A DNA stretch of 56,951 bases, from positions 1 through 56,951 of the forward strand of contig NZ_LXEN01000081.1 in assembly GCF_001654855.1 (NCBI RefSeq), given 5' to 3'. The translations under genes and the position numbers were made by a program. Origin of the DNA: Proteus myxofaciens ATCC 19692 (GTDB lineage Bacteria; Pseudomonadota; Gammaproteobacteria; Enterobacterales; Enterobacteriaceae). Shown here piece by piece: positions 45,658-55,497 of this stretch. The stretch's first letter is position 1. Every line of letters starts with the position of its first letter. A model generated the notes under the pieces. The model saw nothing but the letters and a program-made list of their open reading frames with translations. It made no database searches and had not been told where the DNA came from.

Positions 45658-48108
45658 ATGAAATTAGTTCTGATATTACCATGTTATTTACTGTGTATAT
45701 GTAGCGTTAATGCTAAACCTTATTCATTCGATAGTAGAGCATTAGGGGTTGATAGTGCATCCATTGACTTAGAGCAAATAAATAATGACCAACAACCTCC
45801 AGGTAATTATTATGTCGATATTTTTGTAAATGATAAATTAGTCGATTCACTAGATTTAGATTTTAATATGAAAAGAGATGGTAAGTTATATCCTTGTCTT
45901 AGCGAATTAAAATTACTTGAGTATGGATTTACCAAAGAGTCTATTGAGGAAATGAAAAATAGAGATAATGCATGTCTAGATATTAATAAAATTAATCATG
46001 CTTTTGTTTCTTACTCTATTAATAATCAGACGGTTAATATTGAAGTACCTCAAATTTATATATTAAATAATTCTCGAAATAATATGGCTCCAGTACGTTT
46101 ATGGGATGATGGTATAAATGCCTTTTCGATGAACTATAAAATAAACAATAACTACACTCATACACAAAATAATGATTATAACTATAGTTATTTACAATTT
46201 AACCCGAAAATTACCTATAAAGCTTGGCGTGTAAATGCGCAGTATAACTGGACTAAACAAAAAAATGAAAACTCACATTGGGAAAATGTTTATACCAGTG
46301 TTGAAAGAGGTTTTCCCAAGTATAAAAATCGTTTGATCCTAGGCGATAGCTATACGGCAGGTACTGTTTTTGACTCAATCCCGTTTAGGGGGGGAATGTT
46401 AGCAACAGATTCTAATATGTACAGTGGTGAGGAGAAAAATTTTTCTCCTCAAATAAAAGGTGTTGCTAGTTCAACATCAACGGTAGAAGTAAGACAAAAT
46501 GGTTATATTATATACAGTACGACAGTACCTGCAGGAGAATTTAATTTAACAGATATTCCTTTAGGCATTTCTGGTGGTGATTTAGATGTTACCGTTGAAG
46601 GCGCCGATGGAACGAAACAGACCTTTATCGTTCCTTATAACAAACCTGCCATTGCAGTTAAACAAGGTTTTCTTGATTATAGTTTTATGGCTGGTGAGTA
46701 TCGTCCTTCAGGTCATAAGCCCAAAGATCGTAATGTTGCGCAGTTTACTGTGATATATGGTCTTCCATGGAATTTAACGGTATATGGCGGTGCCCAAGGG
46801 GCGAAACATTATAATTCAGGTTCTTTAGGGATTGGTGCGAATTTAGGTACATTGGGCGCTGTTTCTATAAGCGGTATAGTTTCTAATGCGACATTAAATA
46901 ATGCATCAAGAGAAACTGGGGAAGCGTGGAAATTACAGTATAGTAAAATACTTGATTCAACTAATACTATGCTTACTGTTTCTAGTTATCAGTATGCAAC
47001 GAGTCATTACAATGAGCTAGCGGATACCTTAGAATCTTATAGCTATGACAATTATATTAGAAATAAGAAAAAATCAAGATTATCAGTATCATTATCACAG
47101 AGTTTGATGGGGTATGGCAATATAAGCTTATCAGGAAGTCGAGATAGCTATTATAACTCACCAGCACAAAATTTTTATTCTATTAATTATGGAACAACAA
47201 TAAGCAATGTTTATTTATCGATGGGAGCAACAAGAAGATATTTAACTCAGACTAATGGTAGAGAAACCTCAGAAAATACATTTAATTTACAAGCTAGCAT
47301 ACCATTAGATAAATTATTCGGTAAAGATACTCGATTTAGATACCAAATGTTTTCACAAGGAAGCGATTCTAATTCTAATTTAATCGGATTAAATGGAAGC
47401 GGTTATAACCAACAATTATCATGGGATATAAACCAACGTTACGATACTAAAAATTATAATAATAGCTCATCACTGTATTTAGGTTGGAAAGATACTTATG
47501 GAAACTCAACATTAAACTACTCCTACAATAAAGATACACAAAATGCAGCAGTTAGTTTCTCAGGGGGTGCGTTAATCACCAAAGATAACCTTGTATTTAG
47601 TCAGCCAATCAGTGATACATCGGCACTTGTTAGTGTGCCTGATAGTAATGGTAGTAAGGTTGTTGGATTTCCAGGCGTTAAAACAGACTATAGCGGGTAT
47701 ACGTTACAGCCTAATTTGAATCCATATTATATAAATACGGTATCTATCGACCCTGTAACTTTACCTGATAATATTGAATTACCACAAACGGACGTTAAAG
47801 TTATACCAACTCAAGGTGCCATTGTTGATGCTAGATTTAAAACACGTAAAGGTAATAAATTATTAGTTCAACTTTCATCAGGTTTAGATATTCCATTTGG
47901 TGCAATCGCTAGGATTAATGGTCAACAACAAATGGCCGGTTTGGTCGATGAAAATAAACAAGTATTTATAGTGGGGGCTCCTGATAAATCTAACGTTATA
48001 ATTTCATGGAAAAATAACAGTTGTTCATTTGATTATGATATTTCAAATGAAAAAAATCAAACCAACGGGATTTATATATTCAACTCTACCTGCGAACAAG
48101 GCAAGTAA
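45658..48108 (+). CDS. Outer-membrane fimbrial usher (AfaC/Caf1A-like)
   Basis: 816-residue outer-membrane assembly platform. There is a signal peptide (about 1-19, ending SVNA), an N-terminal chaperone-binding domain (about 20-130), a beta barrel with an inserted plug domain (region of TVEVRQNGYIIYSTTVPAG and FNLTDIPLGISGGDLDVTVEG), and C-terminal domains with a late Cys pair region (NNSCSFDYD and STCEQGK). These match FimD/Caf1A ushers. It secretes subunits delivered by the chaperone. The AfaD-like gene starts directly after its TAA. Confidence 0.93.
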   Translation: MKLVLILPCYLLCICSVNAKPYSFDSRALGVDSASIDLEQINNDQQPPGNYYVDIFVNDKLVDSLDLDFNMKRDGKLYPCLSELKLLEYGFTKESIEEMKNRDNACLDINKINHAFVSYSINNQTVNIEVPQIYILNNSRNNMAPVRLWDDGINAFSMNYKINNNYTHTQNNDYNYSYLQFNPKITYKAWRVNAQYNWTKQKNENSHWENVYTSVERGFPKYKNRLILGDSYTAGTVFDSIPFRGGMLATDSNMYSGEEKNFSPQIKGVASSTSTVEVRQNGYIIYSTTVPAGEFNLTDIPLGISGGDLDVTVEGADGTKQTFIVPYNKPAIAVKQGFLDYSFMAGEYRPSGHKPKDRNVAQFTVIYGLPWNLTVYGGAQGAKHYNSGSLGIGANLGTLGAVSISGIVSNATLNNASRETGEAWKLQYSKILDSTNTMLTVSSYQYATSHYNELADTLESYSYDNYIRNKKKSRLSVSLSQSLMGYGNISLSGSRDSYYNSPAQNFYSINYGTTISNVYLSMGATRRYLTQTNGRETSENTFNLQASIPLDKLFGKDTRFRYQMFSQGSDSNSNLIGLNGSGYNQQLSWDINQRYDTKNYNNSSSLYLGWKDTYGNSTLNYSYNKDTQNAAVSFSGGALITKDNLVFSQPISDTSALVSVPDSNGSKVVGFPGVKTDYSGYTLQPNLNPYYINTVSIDPVTLPDNIELPQTDVKVIPTQGAIVDARFKTRKGNKLLVQLSSGLDIPFGAIARINGQQQMAGLVDENKQVFIVGAPDKSNVIISWKNNSCSFDYDISNEKNQTNGIYIFNSTCEQGK

Positions 48109-48552
48109 ATGTATTTAATATTCATTAATAGAATTATATATACCATTATCAGTATAGCAATAATATTGTGTCCAATATCCTCATTGGCTGAGGACGTTAG
48201 AATTAATATAGTAATGAATCAAGGTATGCTTGCTGGAACGATATTTGATAATACCTTAATTGGTAGCGGTAATATATTGTATGCCGGAGATCATGATGGG
48301 TTTTATTTATTATCTAATAAAGAAATGAATAAAAATATATCGGATGGAAAATGGTATTTAATCGGTCGTAACGGTAATTTCTTAAAAGTAAAAATATCAG
48401 GAAAAGAGTGGTTATATGATGATAATCAATCAGCACTTATATCAACCGATAAAAGTAAAATAAAAGAATTCTTTTTGTATGTTGATGGGAAACAAAACGT
48501 TGTACCTGATACGTACACAATTGAATTAAATGGTGGAAGTTACATAAATTAA
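48109..48552 (+). CDS. AfaD-like putative tip adhesin/invasin
   Basis: 147 residues with a signal peptide of about 27 residues (ending SSLAEDVRI). The mature part resembles AfaD/AggB tip proteins as I recall them: a GTIFDNTLIGSGN strand, GDHDGFYLL, a middle GKWYLIGRNGNFLKVKISG, and a closing VDGKQNVVPDTYTIELNGG. AfaD caps Afa/Dr fibres and can promote uptake by host cells. The start ATG follows the usher stop with no gap. The Cys pair of classical AfaD is not obvious, and the function is inferred. Confidence 0.65.
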   Translation: MYLIFINRIIYTIISIAIILCPISSLAEDVRINIVMNQGMLAGTIFDNTLIGSGNILYAGDHDGFYLLSNKEMNKNISDGKWYLIGRNGNFLKVKISGKEWLYDDNQSALISTDKSKIKEFFLYVDGKQNVVPDTYTIELNGGSYIN

Positions 48553-48628
48553 TTAAAAACCACATATAAATAAATATTGAATATTTATTTATATCGTAAA
48601 GATGTAAATTTAAAATAGGAGTAGTAAA

Positions 48629-49180
48629 ATGAAACACACTAAATTAATGGCGACCATTATCGGCGCAACTATGGCTATGACAAGTTATGCAGCATCAGCA
48701 GCCGATGGTACAATCATCAGTAAATCTCCAGCGACTGCCCAAGCGGACATTACCTTCTCTGCTGCAACTGAGCTAACAAATACCTTAACCCCAGTATCTG
48801 GTTTAACTGCGGGCTCAATTCCAGCTAAAACTGTTGTTGCGAATGGTCAAATCAGCTCATCAGATAGCAATGATATTGCAATCGCATTTACACCGGGTTT
48901 TGGTATGGCTACCGGTATCACTGGACATAACAATAAAGGTGGCCAAATAGAAATCTTCAAAGGTAAAAATAATAATCAGAATATCGCTATTTTAGAATTA
49001 GCTTCAAGTGCTGCTGATAGCAACGATGTCATTACGATGAATGGTGATAATAGAGAGTTCATGGGATTAAAAGGTAGTAACCCAACTTATACCGTTCAAA
49101 CAAACCAAACAATTGGAGATCAAACTATAGCAGCAGATACTTATGTGGTATCCGTTGATGCTGTTGAATTTACTAACTAA
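48629..49180 (+). CDS. Fimbrial major subunit, FGL-assembled
   Basis: 183 residues. Signal peptide of about 24 residues (ends SYAASA). The mature N-terminus alternates hydrophobic residues (GTIISKSPATAQADITF), as expected of a donor strand that completes the neighbouring subunit. The body is rich in Thr, Ser, Gly and Ala with no Cys, and it closes with ADTYVVSVDAVEF. Such subunits polymerise into thin fibres or capsule-like coats. A strong TAGGAG site precedes the ATG. Being last in the operon, after chaperone and usher, is typical. No named relative is assigned. Confidence 0.72.
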   Translation: MKHTKLMATIIGATMAMTSYAASAADGTIISKSPATAQADITFSAATELTNTLTPVSGLTAGSIPAKTVVANGQISSSDSNDIAIAFTPGFGMATGITGHNNKGGQIEIFKGKNNNQNIAILELASSAADSNDVITMNGDNREFMGLKGSNPTYTVQTNQTIGDQTIAADTYVVSVDAVEFTN

Positions 49181-49649
49181 TTCATCATGTAGTTAATTAT
49201 GCTATTTAGATAATTATAGGCGTATTTGTTCATTTATGAGGGAGTACGCCTAATACTCATAAAATGTTCAACGGTAACGGTATTGTACTTTTTATGAATA
49301 TTCGTTTTTATATTCTTATCTTACTCTTCTTACCTTATTCCTACTATTTGTCCGTTAAATCGGATTGTTGTAAATAATAAATCATATATTTTTCATTTAA
49401 AGATAATAACTTTTTCATGCTAATCCCATCTCCACATTGAATAATTGATTCATAAAGGTAGATTGTTCCCGCATATGGTTAGGAATATAGATGGCTTTGA
49501 TATTGGTTTAGAAATGTTAGGCTCACCATCAGCATTGTGTGTTCTCTTACATATAATGGGGAAAATTGGGAAAAATCATTCTTAATTAGCAATAGCTCAT
49601 GTTTATTCAGCTTTAGCAGTTAATGAGCTATTGTTTTTATTTATTAGCT
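49181..49649. other. Fimbrial/yibQ convergent spacer
   Basis: About 470 bases between the fimbrial subunit and the convergent yibQ gene. It has a weak hairpin (AGGCGTA 49218-49224 with TACGCCT 49245-49251) soon after the subunit gene. A 36-codon open frame at 49475-49585 has no ribosome-binding site and no recognisable product. A stronger hairpin lies at its end. Confidence 0.5.
49590..49638 (+). terminator. Terminator-like hairpin near the end of yibQ
   Basis: Perfect 11-bp stem CAATAGCTCAT (49590-49600) and ATGAGCTATTG (49623-49633) with a 22-base loop, followed by five T residues on the plus strand. It could stop rightward transcription from the fimbrial locus; the weaker A-rich side gives it less force for yibQ. 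Confidence 0.6.
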
Positions 49650-50633
49650 TTATTTTAGTTCTGCCTCATTCGTCATTATTTCTACTGAATGTGTATTGCC
49701 ATTTTCGAAAGAGTGATCATTTGGCTGATGCTCTTTTCCTTTATTAGAAAGTACATTAAGTAACGTACTTTCTTTTATTGAGATTATCGCTTTCTGAGCA
49801 GGTTTTAACCACGATGCGGGTTTTTGTGTCTTAGGCTGTTCTTTCTCTGCTTCTACTTTAGGTTTAATCGGCTCTTTTGGTGTGGTTGATAGTGGTTTTA
49901 ACAACACACTAGGTGCAACCAATTCAATATCAGCGGGTAATAAAGGAAGTTGTTGTTGTAATGCTCTAACGGTTGATGGATGAGGATGACCAATAGCAAT
50001 CGCTGAACCGTTTTTTCTTGCTAATGCAATGGCTCGATTAAGTTGTTGACGAGTTTCAGCTTCGGTTTGAACATTATCTAAAAAGACATGGCGACGTAAT
50101 GAAGGCACTCCCGCTGCTTGGGCTGCAATTGCTGCTTGGGTATTACCAATAGTGACACTATCAAGAAAATAAAGATGGGAATGATTGAGTGCTTTAATCA
50201 CTCTATCCATAGCTTGTCTATCTGATGTCATAGCACTTCCCATATGATTATTCATACCGACAGCATAAGGCACATTACTAATCGCGTGCTGAATAATACG
50301 GTCAATTTCTTCTTGCCCCATAGACGGTTTTAAGGTGTTTTGTTCTAAAGGTTGCTTACTGATAGGCAACATTGGCATATGAATAAGAATCTCTCGTCCT
50401 TGAGCATGCGCTTTTATCGCTGCTTCTTTGCCATGAGGTGAATCTGGTAAAATCGCAATAGAAATAGGCGTAGGGAGTTGTAAAATTTGGTTATCTTCTT
50501 TTTTACGATAACCAAAATCATCAATAACAATGGCTAATTTGGCTGCAAATGCAGGAGTACTCATTACTATACTCAGTAAAGTAACACTAAGTATAAAAGA
50601 GACTTTGCGCTGTAATGTGCCAAGTAACGTCAA
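49650..50633 (-). CDS. yibQ: Divergent polysaccharide deacetylase family protein YibQ
   Basis: Secreted protein of the YibQ family, a divergent deacetylase fold of unknown substrate, conserved next to envC. I place the start at TTG 50633, two bases after the envC stop, because GGGAGG lies five bases upstream; a start inside envC at 50651 is also possible. A signal peptide (about 1-30) ends in STPAFA, followed by KLAIVIDDFGYRKKE, HMPMLPISKQPL, NNHMGSAMT and IGHPHPSTV. The last 90 or so residues are a Lys/Pro/Glu-rich tail that appears variable. Confidence 0.88.
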   Translation of the reverse strand: MTLLGTLQRKVSFILSVTLLSIVMSTPAFAAKLAIVIDDFGYRKKEDNQILQLPTPISIAILPDSPHGKEAAIKAHAQGREILIHMPMLPISKQPLEQNTLKPSMGQEEIDRIIQHAISNVPYAVGMNNHMGSAMTSDRQAMDRVIKALNHSHLYFLDSVTIGNTQAAIAAQAAGVPSLRRHVFLDNVQTEAETRQQLNRAIALARKNGSAIAIGHPHPSTVRALQQQLPLLPADIELVAPSVLLKPLSTTPKEPIKPKVEAEKEQPKTQKPASWLKPAQKAIISIKESTLLNVLSNKGKEHQPNDHSFENGNTHSVEIMTNEAELK

Positions 50634-50635
50634 AA

Positions 50636-51928
50636 CTACCTCCCAAGCCAAGGTACAGGGTTAACCGCTTTACCTTGTCGTCTAATTTCAAAATAAAGTG
50701 CTGAACGTTCTTGCCCACCACTATTACCCACTAACGCAATAGGCTGTCCTGCTTTTACTTGTTGCCCTACATTAACTAAAGCGCTTTGATTATAACCATA
50801 AAGGCTCATATCGCCTTTACCATGTTCAACAACAACGACTAAACCATAACCTTGTAGCCAATCAGCAAGTAAGACTCTGCCATCAGCAATCGCTTTTACC
50901 TCAGTACCTTGTGCTGCGGGTATAACAATACCTTTCCAGCGTAGTTCGCCAGAGCCCGATATAGATTCACCGAAGCGGTGTAATAAAGAGCCTCTAATTG
51001 GCCAAATAGCTTGTCCTGCTGGTTTGCCTAAACCACCAGTACGCGACATCAGCGATTGTTCTTCTGAGGTTGGCTTATACGTTGAACCTCGTTGTTGTGC
51101 TTCACGCTGTTTCGCGGCAATACGTGCAGCTTCTTTTGCTTCTCGTTCTGCTCGTGCTTTTGCTTCACGCTCAGCTTGTGCAATTTTATTTCTTAGTTGT
51201 GATTCATTGGCGCGCATTGTGACTAAGTTACGCTGATCTTCTTTAAGTGTAGATTCAAGTTGCGTAAGTGTTTTTTGACGCGCCGTGAGTGCACTATCAA
51301 GTTTTTGTTTTTCTTGTTGTTGCTTGGCGAGAACTTGCTTTTGTTCACTTTGTTTAGTTTGTTGAGCGGCCTTTTCTTTTTCTAGCTCTTTTGATGTTGT
51401 TTCTAGTTGCGCCATCGTTTCTTTGCGCGCTTCATTAATATAGCTGTAATACGCTAAAATTCGTTCTTCACGTTGGCCTTCTTCACCACGAAATAACAGT
51501 TCAATGCCTTGATGTTTACCTTGACGATAAGCCGCATCCATTTGTCGAGCTAATAATGCTTGTTGTGAATTATATTGCTTTTGTAATCGCGCGATATTAG
51601 CGGTGATAGTTGTTATTTCTTTACTCAGTGTTTGTAAGCGGTTTTGAGTTTCATGGACAGAACGACCTGCACGAGAAATCTGAGTTTCTTGATCTTTTAA
51701 TTGTCCTAATAGGGCAGATCGTTGCTTTTTTTGTTCTTGAACGCGTTTCTCTTTTTCTGCAATCGTCGTTTGTAAATCTTTAAGTTGAGAGCGATTATCC
51801 GTTAACGTATTAGCAAAAACGTGAGATATAGGCAAAAAAGAGGTGCCAATAAGTAACGCAATTAACGGTAAAGAAAATACGCGAATAGGCTGATGAGGTT
51901 GTTTTTGAAGATCCTTTTTCTCTGCCAT
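50636..51928 (-). CDS. envC: Murein hydrolase activator EnvC
   Basis: Periplasmic activator of the septal amidases AmiA and AmiB, acting with FtsEX. The 430 residues have a signal segment near 20-40 (ending HVFANT) and a long coiled coil (about 45-270, rich in Gln, Glu, Lys and Ala). A C-terminal LytM domain (about 300-430, with GEVKAIADGRVL-like and YGYNQSALVNVGQ segments) completes the protein. LytM domains of EnvC lack metal ligands and only activate. It is followed by yibQ as in E. coli, but gpmM, usually just upstream, is absent here. Confidence 0.94.
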   Translation of the reverse strand: MAEKKDLQKQPHQPIRVFSLPLIALLIGTSFLPISHVFANTLTDNRSQLKDLQTTIAEKEKRVQEQKKQRSALLGQLKDQETQISRAGRSVHETQNRLQTLSKEITTITANIARLQKQYNSQQALLARQMDAAYRQGKHQGIELLFRGEEGQREERILAYYSYINEARKETMAQLETTSKELEKEKAAQQTKQSEQKQVLAKQQQEKQKLDSALTARQKTLTQLESTLKEDQRNLVTMRANESQLRNKIAQAEREAKARAEREAKEAARIAAKQREAQQRGSTYKPTSEEQSLMSRTGGLGKPAGQAIWPIRGSLLHRFGESISGSGELRWKGIVIPAAQGTEVKAIADGRVLLADWLQGYGLVVVVEHGKGDMSLYGYNQSALVNVGQQVKAGQPIALVGNSGGQERSALYFEIRRQGKAVNPVPWLGR

Positions 51929-52439
51929 CTGACCAACATACCTTTCATAACAGTTTAGAAGATTATTTCATGTCCCTTTACAACTAACCAGTTAACACGA
52001 AATAAAGCCTTAATTTCAGATAATACTTAACAGATAATTTATGTAACTAAAACGATATTATAAAGCATTATCTTTCCTAAAGAGGAAAAAACAGCCAATC
52101 AGTATCACAATGCACCAGAATATCACGCTATTAGCCTTCTAATGTCGCTTTATAGAAAAGCGTTAAGACAAAAGTGATGCAATGTAAGTTTATTAAGAAT
52201 GCCGTTTTACTTATAGCTTGGTAGAAGGGGAGCCTGTAGATTTAAAAAGGCATTACCTTTATTTATAGGATTTTCAGAAGATAATGGTACATAAATACGG
52301 CAATAAAAAAAATGATTGTTGAGAAACTTTCCGCAAAAACTGCAAGAGAAAAGCAGGAATAGGCTGTAATTGCGTCATGACAAAGGTATACTTTGGCTCT
52401 TTGATACTATTTTTTAACTAACGAGAGTGATTGCATCCT
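51929..52439. other. envC/yibN divergent spacer
   Basis: About 510 bases without an open frame of note. In E. coli the cofactor-independent phosphoglycerate mutase gene gpmM sits here between yibN and envC; I see no trace of it. A TATACT box at 52387-52392 may be the yibN -10, without a good -35. No hairpin or RNA gene was identified. Confidence 0.5.
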
Positions 52440-52877
52440 ATGCTGCAAGAAGTTATGCAATTTTTCAGTCGTCACCCCCTATTAAGTGTTATTTGGGTTG
52501 GATTGCTGGTGGCGGTCATCGTATTGACCTTTAAAGGACTGTTTTCTAAGACGAAAAACATTTCCCGTACAGAAGCGATTGCGTTGATAAATAAAGAGAA
52601 TGCGGTGTGTGTCGATATCCGTAGCCGTGATGAGTTCCGTAAAGGGCACATCATTGATTCTATCAATTTGACGCCTTCTGAAATTAAAAATAACAATATT
52701 GCTGAGTTAGAGAAATATAAATCTCAGCCAGTTATTGTTGTATCACCATCAGGTATTGAAGGTGCAAAACCTGCTGAAAGCCTGACTCAATTAGGCTTTG
52801 AGAAAGTCTTTATTCTAAAAGATGGTCTTTCAGGCTGGAGTGGTGATAATTTACCTCTTTCTAAAGGTAAAAAGTAA
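52440..52877 (+). CDS. yibN: Membrane-anchored rhodanese-like protein YibN
   Basis: ATG 52440 gives 145 residues beginning [15 protein letters not shown]; a TTG at 52431 would add three. One membrane helix (about 14-34) is followed by a rhodanese domain with [16 protein letters not shown] and [15 protein letters not shown]. The active-site loop reads [14 protein letters not shown], with no Cys where sulphurtransferases carry one, so it may not be catalytic. Upstream of secB, as in E. coli; the role there is not settled. Confidence 0.9.
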   Translation: MLQEVMQFFSRHPLLSVIWVGLLVAVIVLTFKGLFSKTKNISRTEAIALINKENAVCVDIRSRDEFRKGHIIDSINLTPSEIKNNNIAELEKYKSQPVIVVSPSGIEGAKPAESLTQLGFEKVFILKDGLSGWSGDNLPLSKGKK

Positions 52878-52946
52878 CGAGCGGGCAGATTGAGTTCTAT
52901 ACTTACTGCTATTCATTAAATAAGGATATAAAAAGGTAAGATTATT

Positions 52947-53414
52947 ATGTCAGAACAGCAAAACCAAGAGATGTCTTTCCAAATTCAACGTATTTATACC
53001 AAAGATGTCTCTTTTGAAGCGCCAAAAGCCCCACAAGTTTTTCAAAAAGAGTGGCAACCAGAAGTAAAATTAGATTTAGATACTTCATCTAATACATTGG
53101 CTGAAAATGTCTATGAAGTTATTTTACGTGTGACTGTCACTGCAACTATGGATAATGAAAATGCGTTCTTGTGTGAAGTTCAGCAAGCGGGTATTTTCAC
53201 TGTTGAAGGCATTGAAGGAACACAACTGGCGCATTGTTTAGGTGCATATTGCCCTAACGTTCTGTTCCCTTATGCTCGTGAGTGTATTACCAATTTAGTT
53301 GGCCGTGGTACATTCCCACAATTAAACTTAGCGCCAGTAAATTTTGATGCGTTGTTTATGAACTATTTACAACAGCAACAAGATGGAACTAACGAAGGAG
53401 CTCAAGAAGCTTAA
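52947..53414 (+). CDS. secB: Protein-export chaperone SecB
   Basis: Tetrameric cytoplasmic chaperone that keeps precursors unfolded for SecA. 155 residues match the family: [16 protein letters not shown] at the N-terminus, [10 protein letters not shown] and [17 protein letters not shown] in the core. The TAA overlaps the gpsA ATG by one base (TAATG), a conserved coupling. Confidence 0.97.
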   Translation: MSEQQNQEMSFQIQRIYTKDVSFEAPKAPQVFQKEWQPEVKLDLDTSSNTLAENVYEVILRVTVTATMDNENAFLCEVQQAGIFTVEGIEGTQLAHCLGAYCPNVLFPYARECITNLVGRGTFPQLNLAPVNFDALFMNYLQQQQDGTNEGAQEA

Positions 53415-54433
53415 TGAACAACGCTTCTATGACTGTTCTCGGTGCCGGATCTTACGGCACCGCTTTAGCGATTACCTTAGCACGTAATGGCCACAATGTT
53501 GTACTTTGGGGGCATGATCCTGCACACGTTGCTGCTTTAGAACAAGCACGATGTAATCAGGCTTTTCTGCCGGATGTTTCCTTTCCTGATAGTTTATATA
53601 TGGAAGCTTCATTACAAAAAGCGATAGAAGCTAGCCGTAATATTCTCGTTGTTGTACCCAGCCATGTTTTTGGTGATGTATTACAACAAATCAAACCTTT
53701 TTTACGCCAAGACTCACGTATAGTTTGGGCAACAAAAGGGCTTGAAGCACATACAGGCCGTTTATTGCAAGATGTTGCGCGTGAAGTATTAGGTAATGAA
53801 ATCCCGTTAGCTGTGTTATCAGGCCCTACTTTTGCGAAAGAACTTGCTGCAGGCTTACCTACCGCGATTTCTGTTGCTTCAACAGATAATGATTATTGTG
53901 AAGAGCTTCAACAGCTTTTTCATTGTGGTAAAAGCTTTCGTGTTTATAAAAATCCAGACTTTATTGGTGTGCAATTAGGTGGCGCTGTTAAGAACGTTAT
54001 CGCGATTGGTGCTGGTATGTCTGATGGTATGGGCTTTGGTGCCAATGCCCGTACCGCCTTAATTACACGTGGCCTTGCTGAAATGAGCCGATTAGGTAAA
54101 GCACTCGGTGCTGATGCGGCGACTTTTATGGGTATGGCAGGGTTGGGTGATTTAGTCTTAACGTGTACTGATAATCAGTCGCGAAATCGTCGATTTGGTA
54201 TGATGCTGGGTCAAGGTATTGACGTTGATACCGCGCAAGACAAAATAGGGCAAGTTGTTGAAGGCTATCGCAATACAAAAGAAGTGCGAGCATTAGCTGA
54301 AAAAGTCGGTGTTGAAATGCCTATCACAGAACAAATTTATCAAATTTTATATCAACATAAAGATGTCAAAGAGGCTGCTTCTGCCTTATTAGGGCGAGCA
54401 ACAAAAGACGAGATAGACAGCACATTACCTTAA
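53414..54433 (+). CDS. gpsA: Glycerol-3-phosphate dehydrogenase [NAD(P)+]
   Basis: Makes sn-glycerol-3-phosphate from dihydroxyacetone phosphate for phospholipid synthesis. 339 residues. The NAD-binding motif is [10 protein letters not shown] (10-19), then [22 protein letters not shown] and the catalytic-Lys region [19 protein letters not shown]. It sits between secB and cysE as in other enterobacteria. Confidence 0.97.
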   Translation: MNNASMTVLGAGSYGTALAITLARNGHNVVLWGHDPAHVAALEQARCNQAFLPDVSFPDSLYMEASLQKAIEASRNILVVVPSHVFGDVLQQIKPFLRQDSRIVWATKGLEAHTGRLLQDVAREVLGNEIPLAVLSGPTFAKELAAGLPTAISVASTDNDYCEELQQLFHCGKSFRVYKNPDFIGVQLGGAVKNVIAIGAGMSDGMGFGANARTALITRGLAEMSRLGKALGADAATFMGMAGLGDLVLTCTDNQSRNRRFGMMLGQGIDVDTAQDKIGQVVEGYRNTKEVRALAEKVGVEMPITEQIYQILYQHKDVKEAASALLGRATKDEIDSTLP

Positions 54434-54494
54434 TTATTTTGCAAATTGATTCATTTTCATTATTTGCTTTAATATAAAAAGAATGAGAGTCAGT

Positions 54495-55316
54495 ATGTCG
54501 CTAGAAGAACTGAAACGAGTTTGGGATCATATTAAAAGTGAAGCAAGAGCGTTGGCAGATTGCGAGCCTATGTTGGCAAGTTTCTTCCATGCGACATTAC
54601 TTAAGCATGAAAACTTAGGTAGTGCCCTTAGTTTTATGCTGGCAAATAAATTAGCGACACAAACCATGCCGGCTATTGCTGTGCGAGAAATTGTTGAAGA
54701 AGCTTATCGTAGCGATGTTTCAATGATTGAATCAGCCGCTTATGATATTTCGGCTGTTCGCTTACGAGACCCCGCTGTTGATAAATATTCAACCCCGTTG
54801 CTTTATTTAAAAGGCTTTCATGCCTTACAAGCTTATCGTATAGCCCATTGGTTATGGGCTCAAGAAAGACAAGCATTAGCGATTTACTTACAAAACCAAA
54901 TATCAGTGACTTTTGGTGTTGATATTCATCCTGCTGCTTGTATTGGCCATGGCATAATGCTTGATCACGCCACAGGTATTGTTATTGGTGAAACTGCTAT
55001 CGTTGAAAATGATGTCTCTATTTTACAATCAGTGACATTAGGCGGAACAGGAAAAACGTGTGGCGATAGACACCCTAAAGTGCGACAAGGCGTTATGATT
55101 GGTGCAGGCGCTAAAATTTTAGGCAATATTGAAATTGGTCGTGGTGCTAAAATTGGTGCTGGCTCTGTCGTTTTACATGCCGTTCCTGCACATACTACGG
55201 TTGCTGGAGTCCCTGCCAGAATTGTGGGTAAACCCTCAAGTGACATGCCCTCTTTCGAGATGGATCAGCACTTTAACGGTGTGGTACCAGGCTTTGAATG
55301 CGGTGATGGGATTTAA
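54495..55316 (+). CDS. cysE: Serine O-acetyltransferase
   Basis: Forms O-acetylserine from serine and acetyl-CoA, the committing step of cysteine synthesis. ATG 54495, six bases after a GAGAG site, gives 273 residues as in E. coli; a start at 54483 would add four. An N-terminal helical domain is followed by a left-handed beta-helix of hexapeptide repeats (about 140-245, e.g. IGHGIMLDHATGIVIGE). The C-terminal Ile (GDGI) that docks into CysK is present. Confidence 0.96.
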   Translation: MSLEELKRVWDHIKSEARALADCEPMLASFFHATLLKHENLGSALSFMLANKLATQTMPAIAVREIVEEAYRSDVSMIESAAYDISAVRLRDPAVDKYSTPLLYLKGFHALQAYRIAHWLWAQERQALAIYLQNQISVTFGVDIHPAACIGHGIMLDHATGIVIGETAIVENDVSILQSVTLGGTGKTCGDRHPKVRQGVMIGAGAKILGNIEIGRGAKIGAGSVVLHAVPAHTTVAGVPARIVGKPSSDMPSFEMDQHFNGVVPGFECGDGI

Positions 55317-55395
55317 TAAAGGTAGTTTGCTATAAAAGAATGATTAACTTGTTGGCATCTTACTGTTTAGTTTGACGTGATATAGACAATATTAA

Positions 55396-55437
55396 AAATA
55401 AAAAGGCGCTAATTAATTCAATTAGCGCCTTTTTATT
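55396..55437. terminator. Bidirectional terminator between cysE and trmL
   Basis: Perfect 13-bp stem AAAAGGCGCTAAT (55401-55413) and ATTAGCGCCTTTT (55421-55433), with A run before and T run after, serving both convergent genes. Confidence 0.88.
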
Positions 55438-55497
55438 TTCATAGAAGATAATTAAGCTTAGCAGGCTAGGTATTAATGGCCTTAAACATCATACTAA

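Noticed and set aside
49475-49585. 36-codon rightward frame between the fimbrial subunit and yibQ
   Set aside because: No ribosome-binding site, no promoter, no family resemblance; possibly an old remnant, but unsupported.
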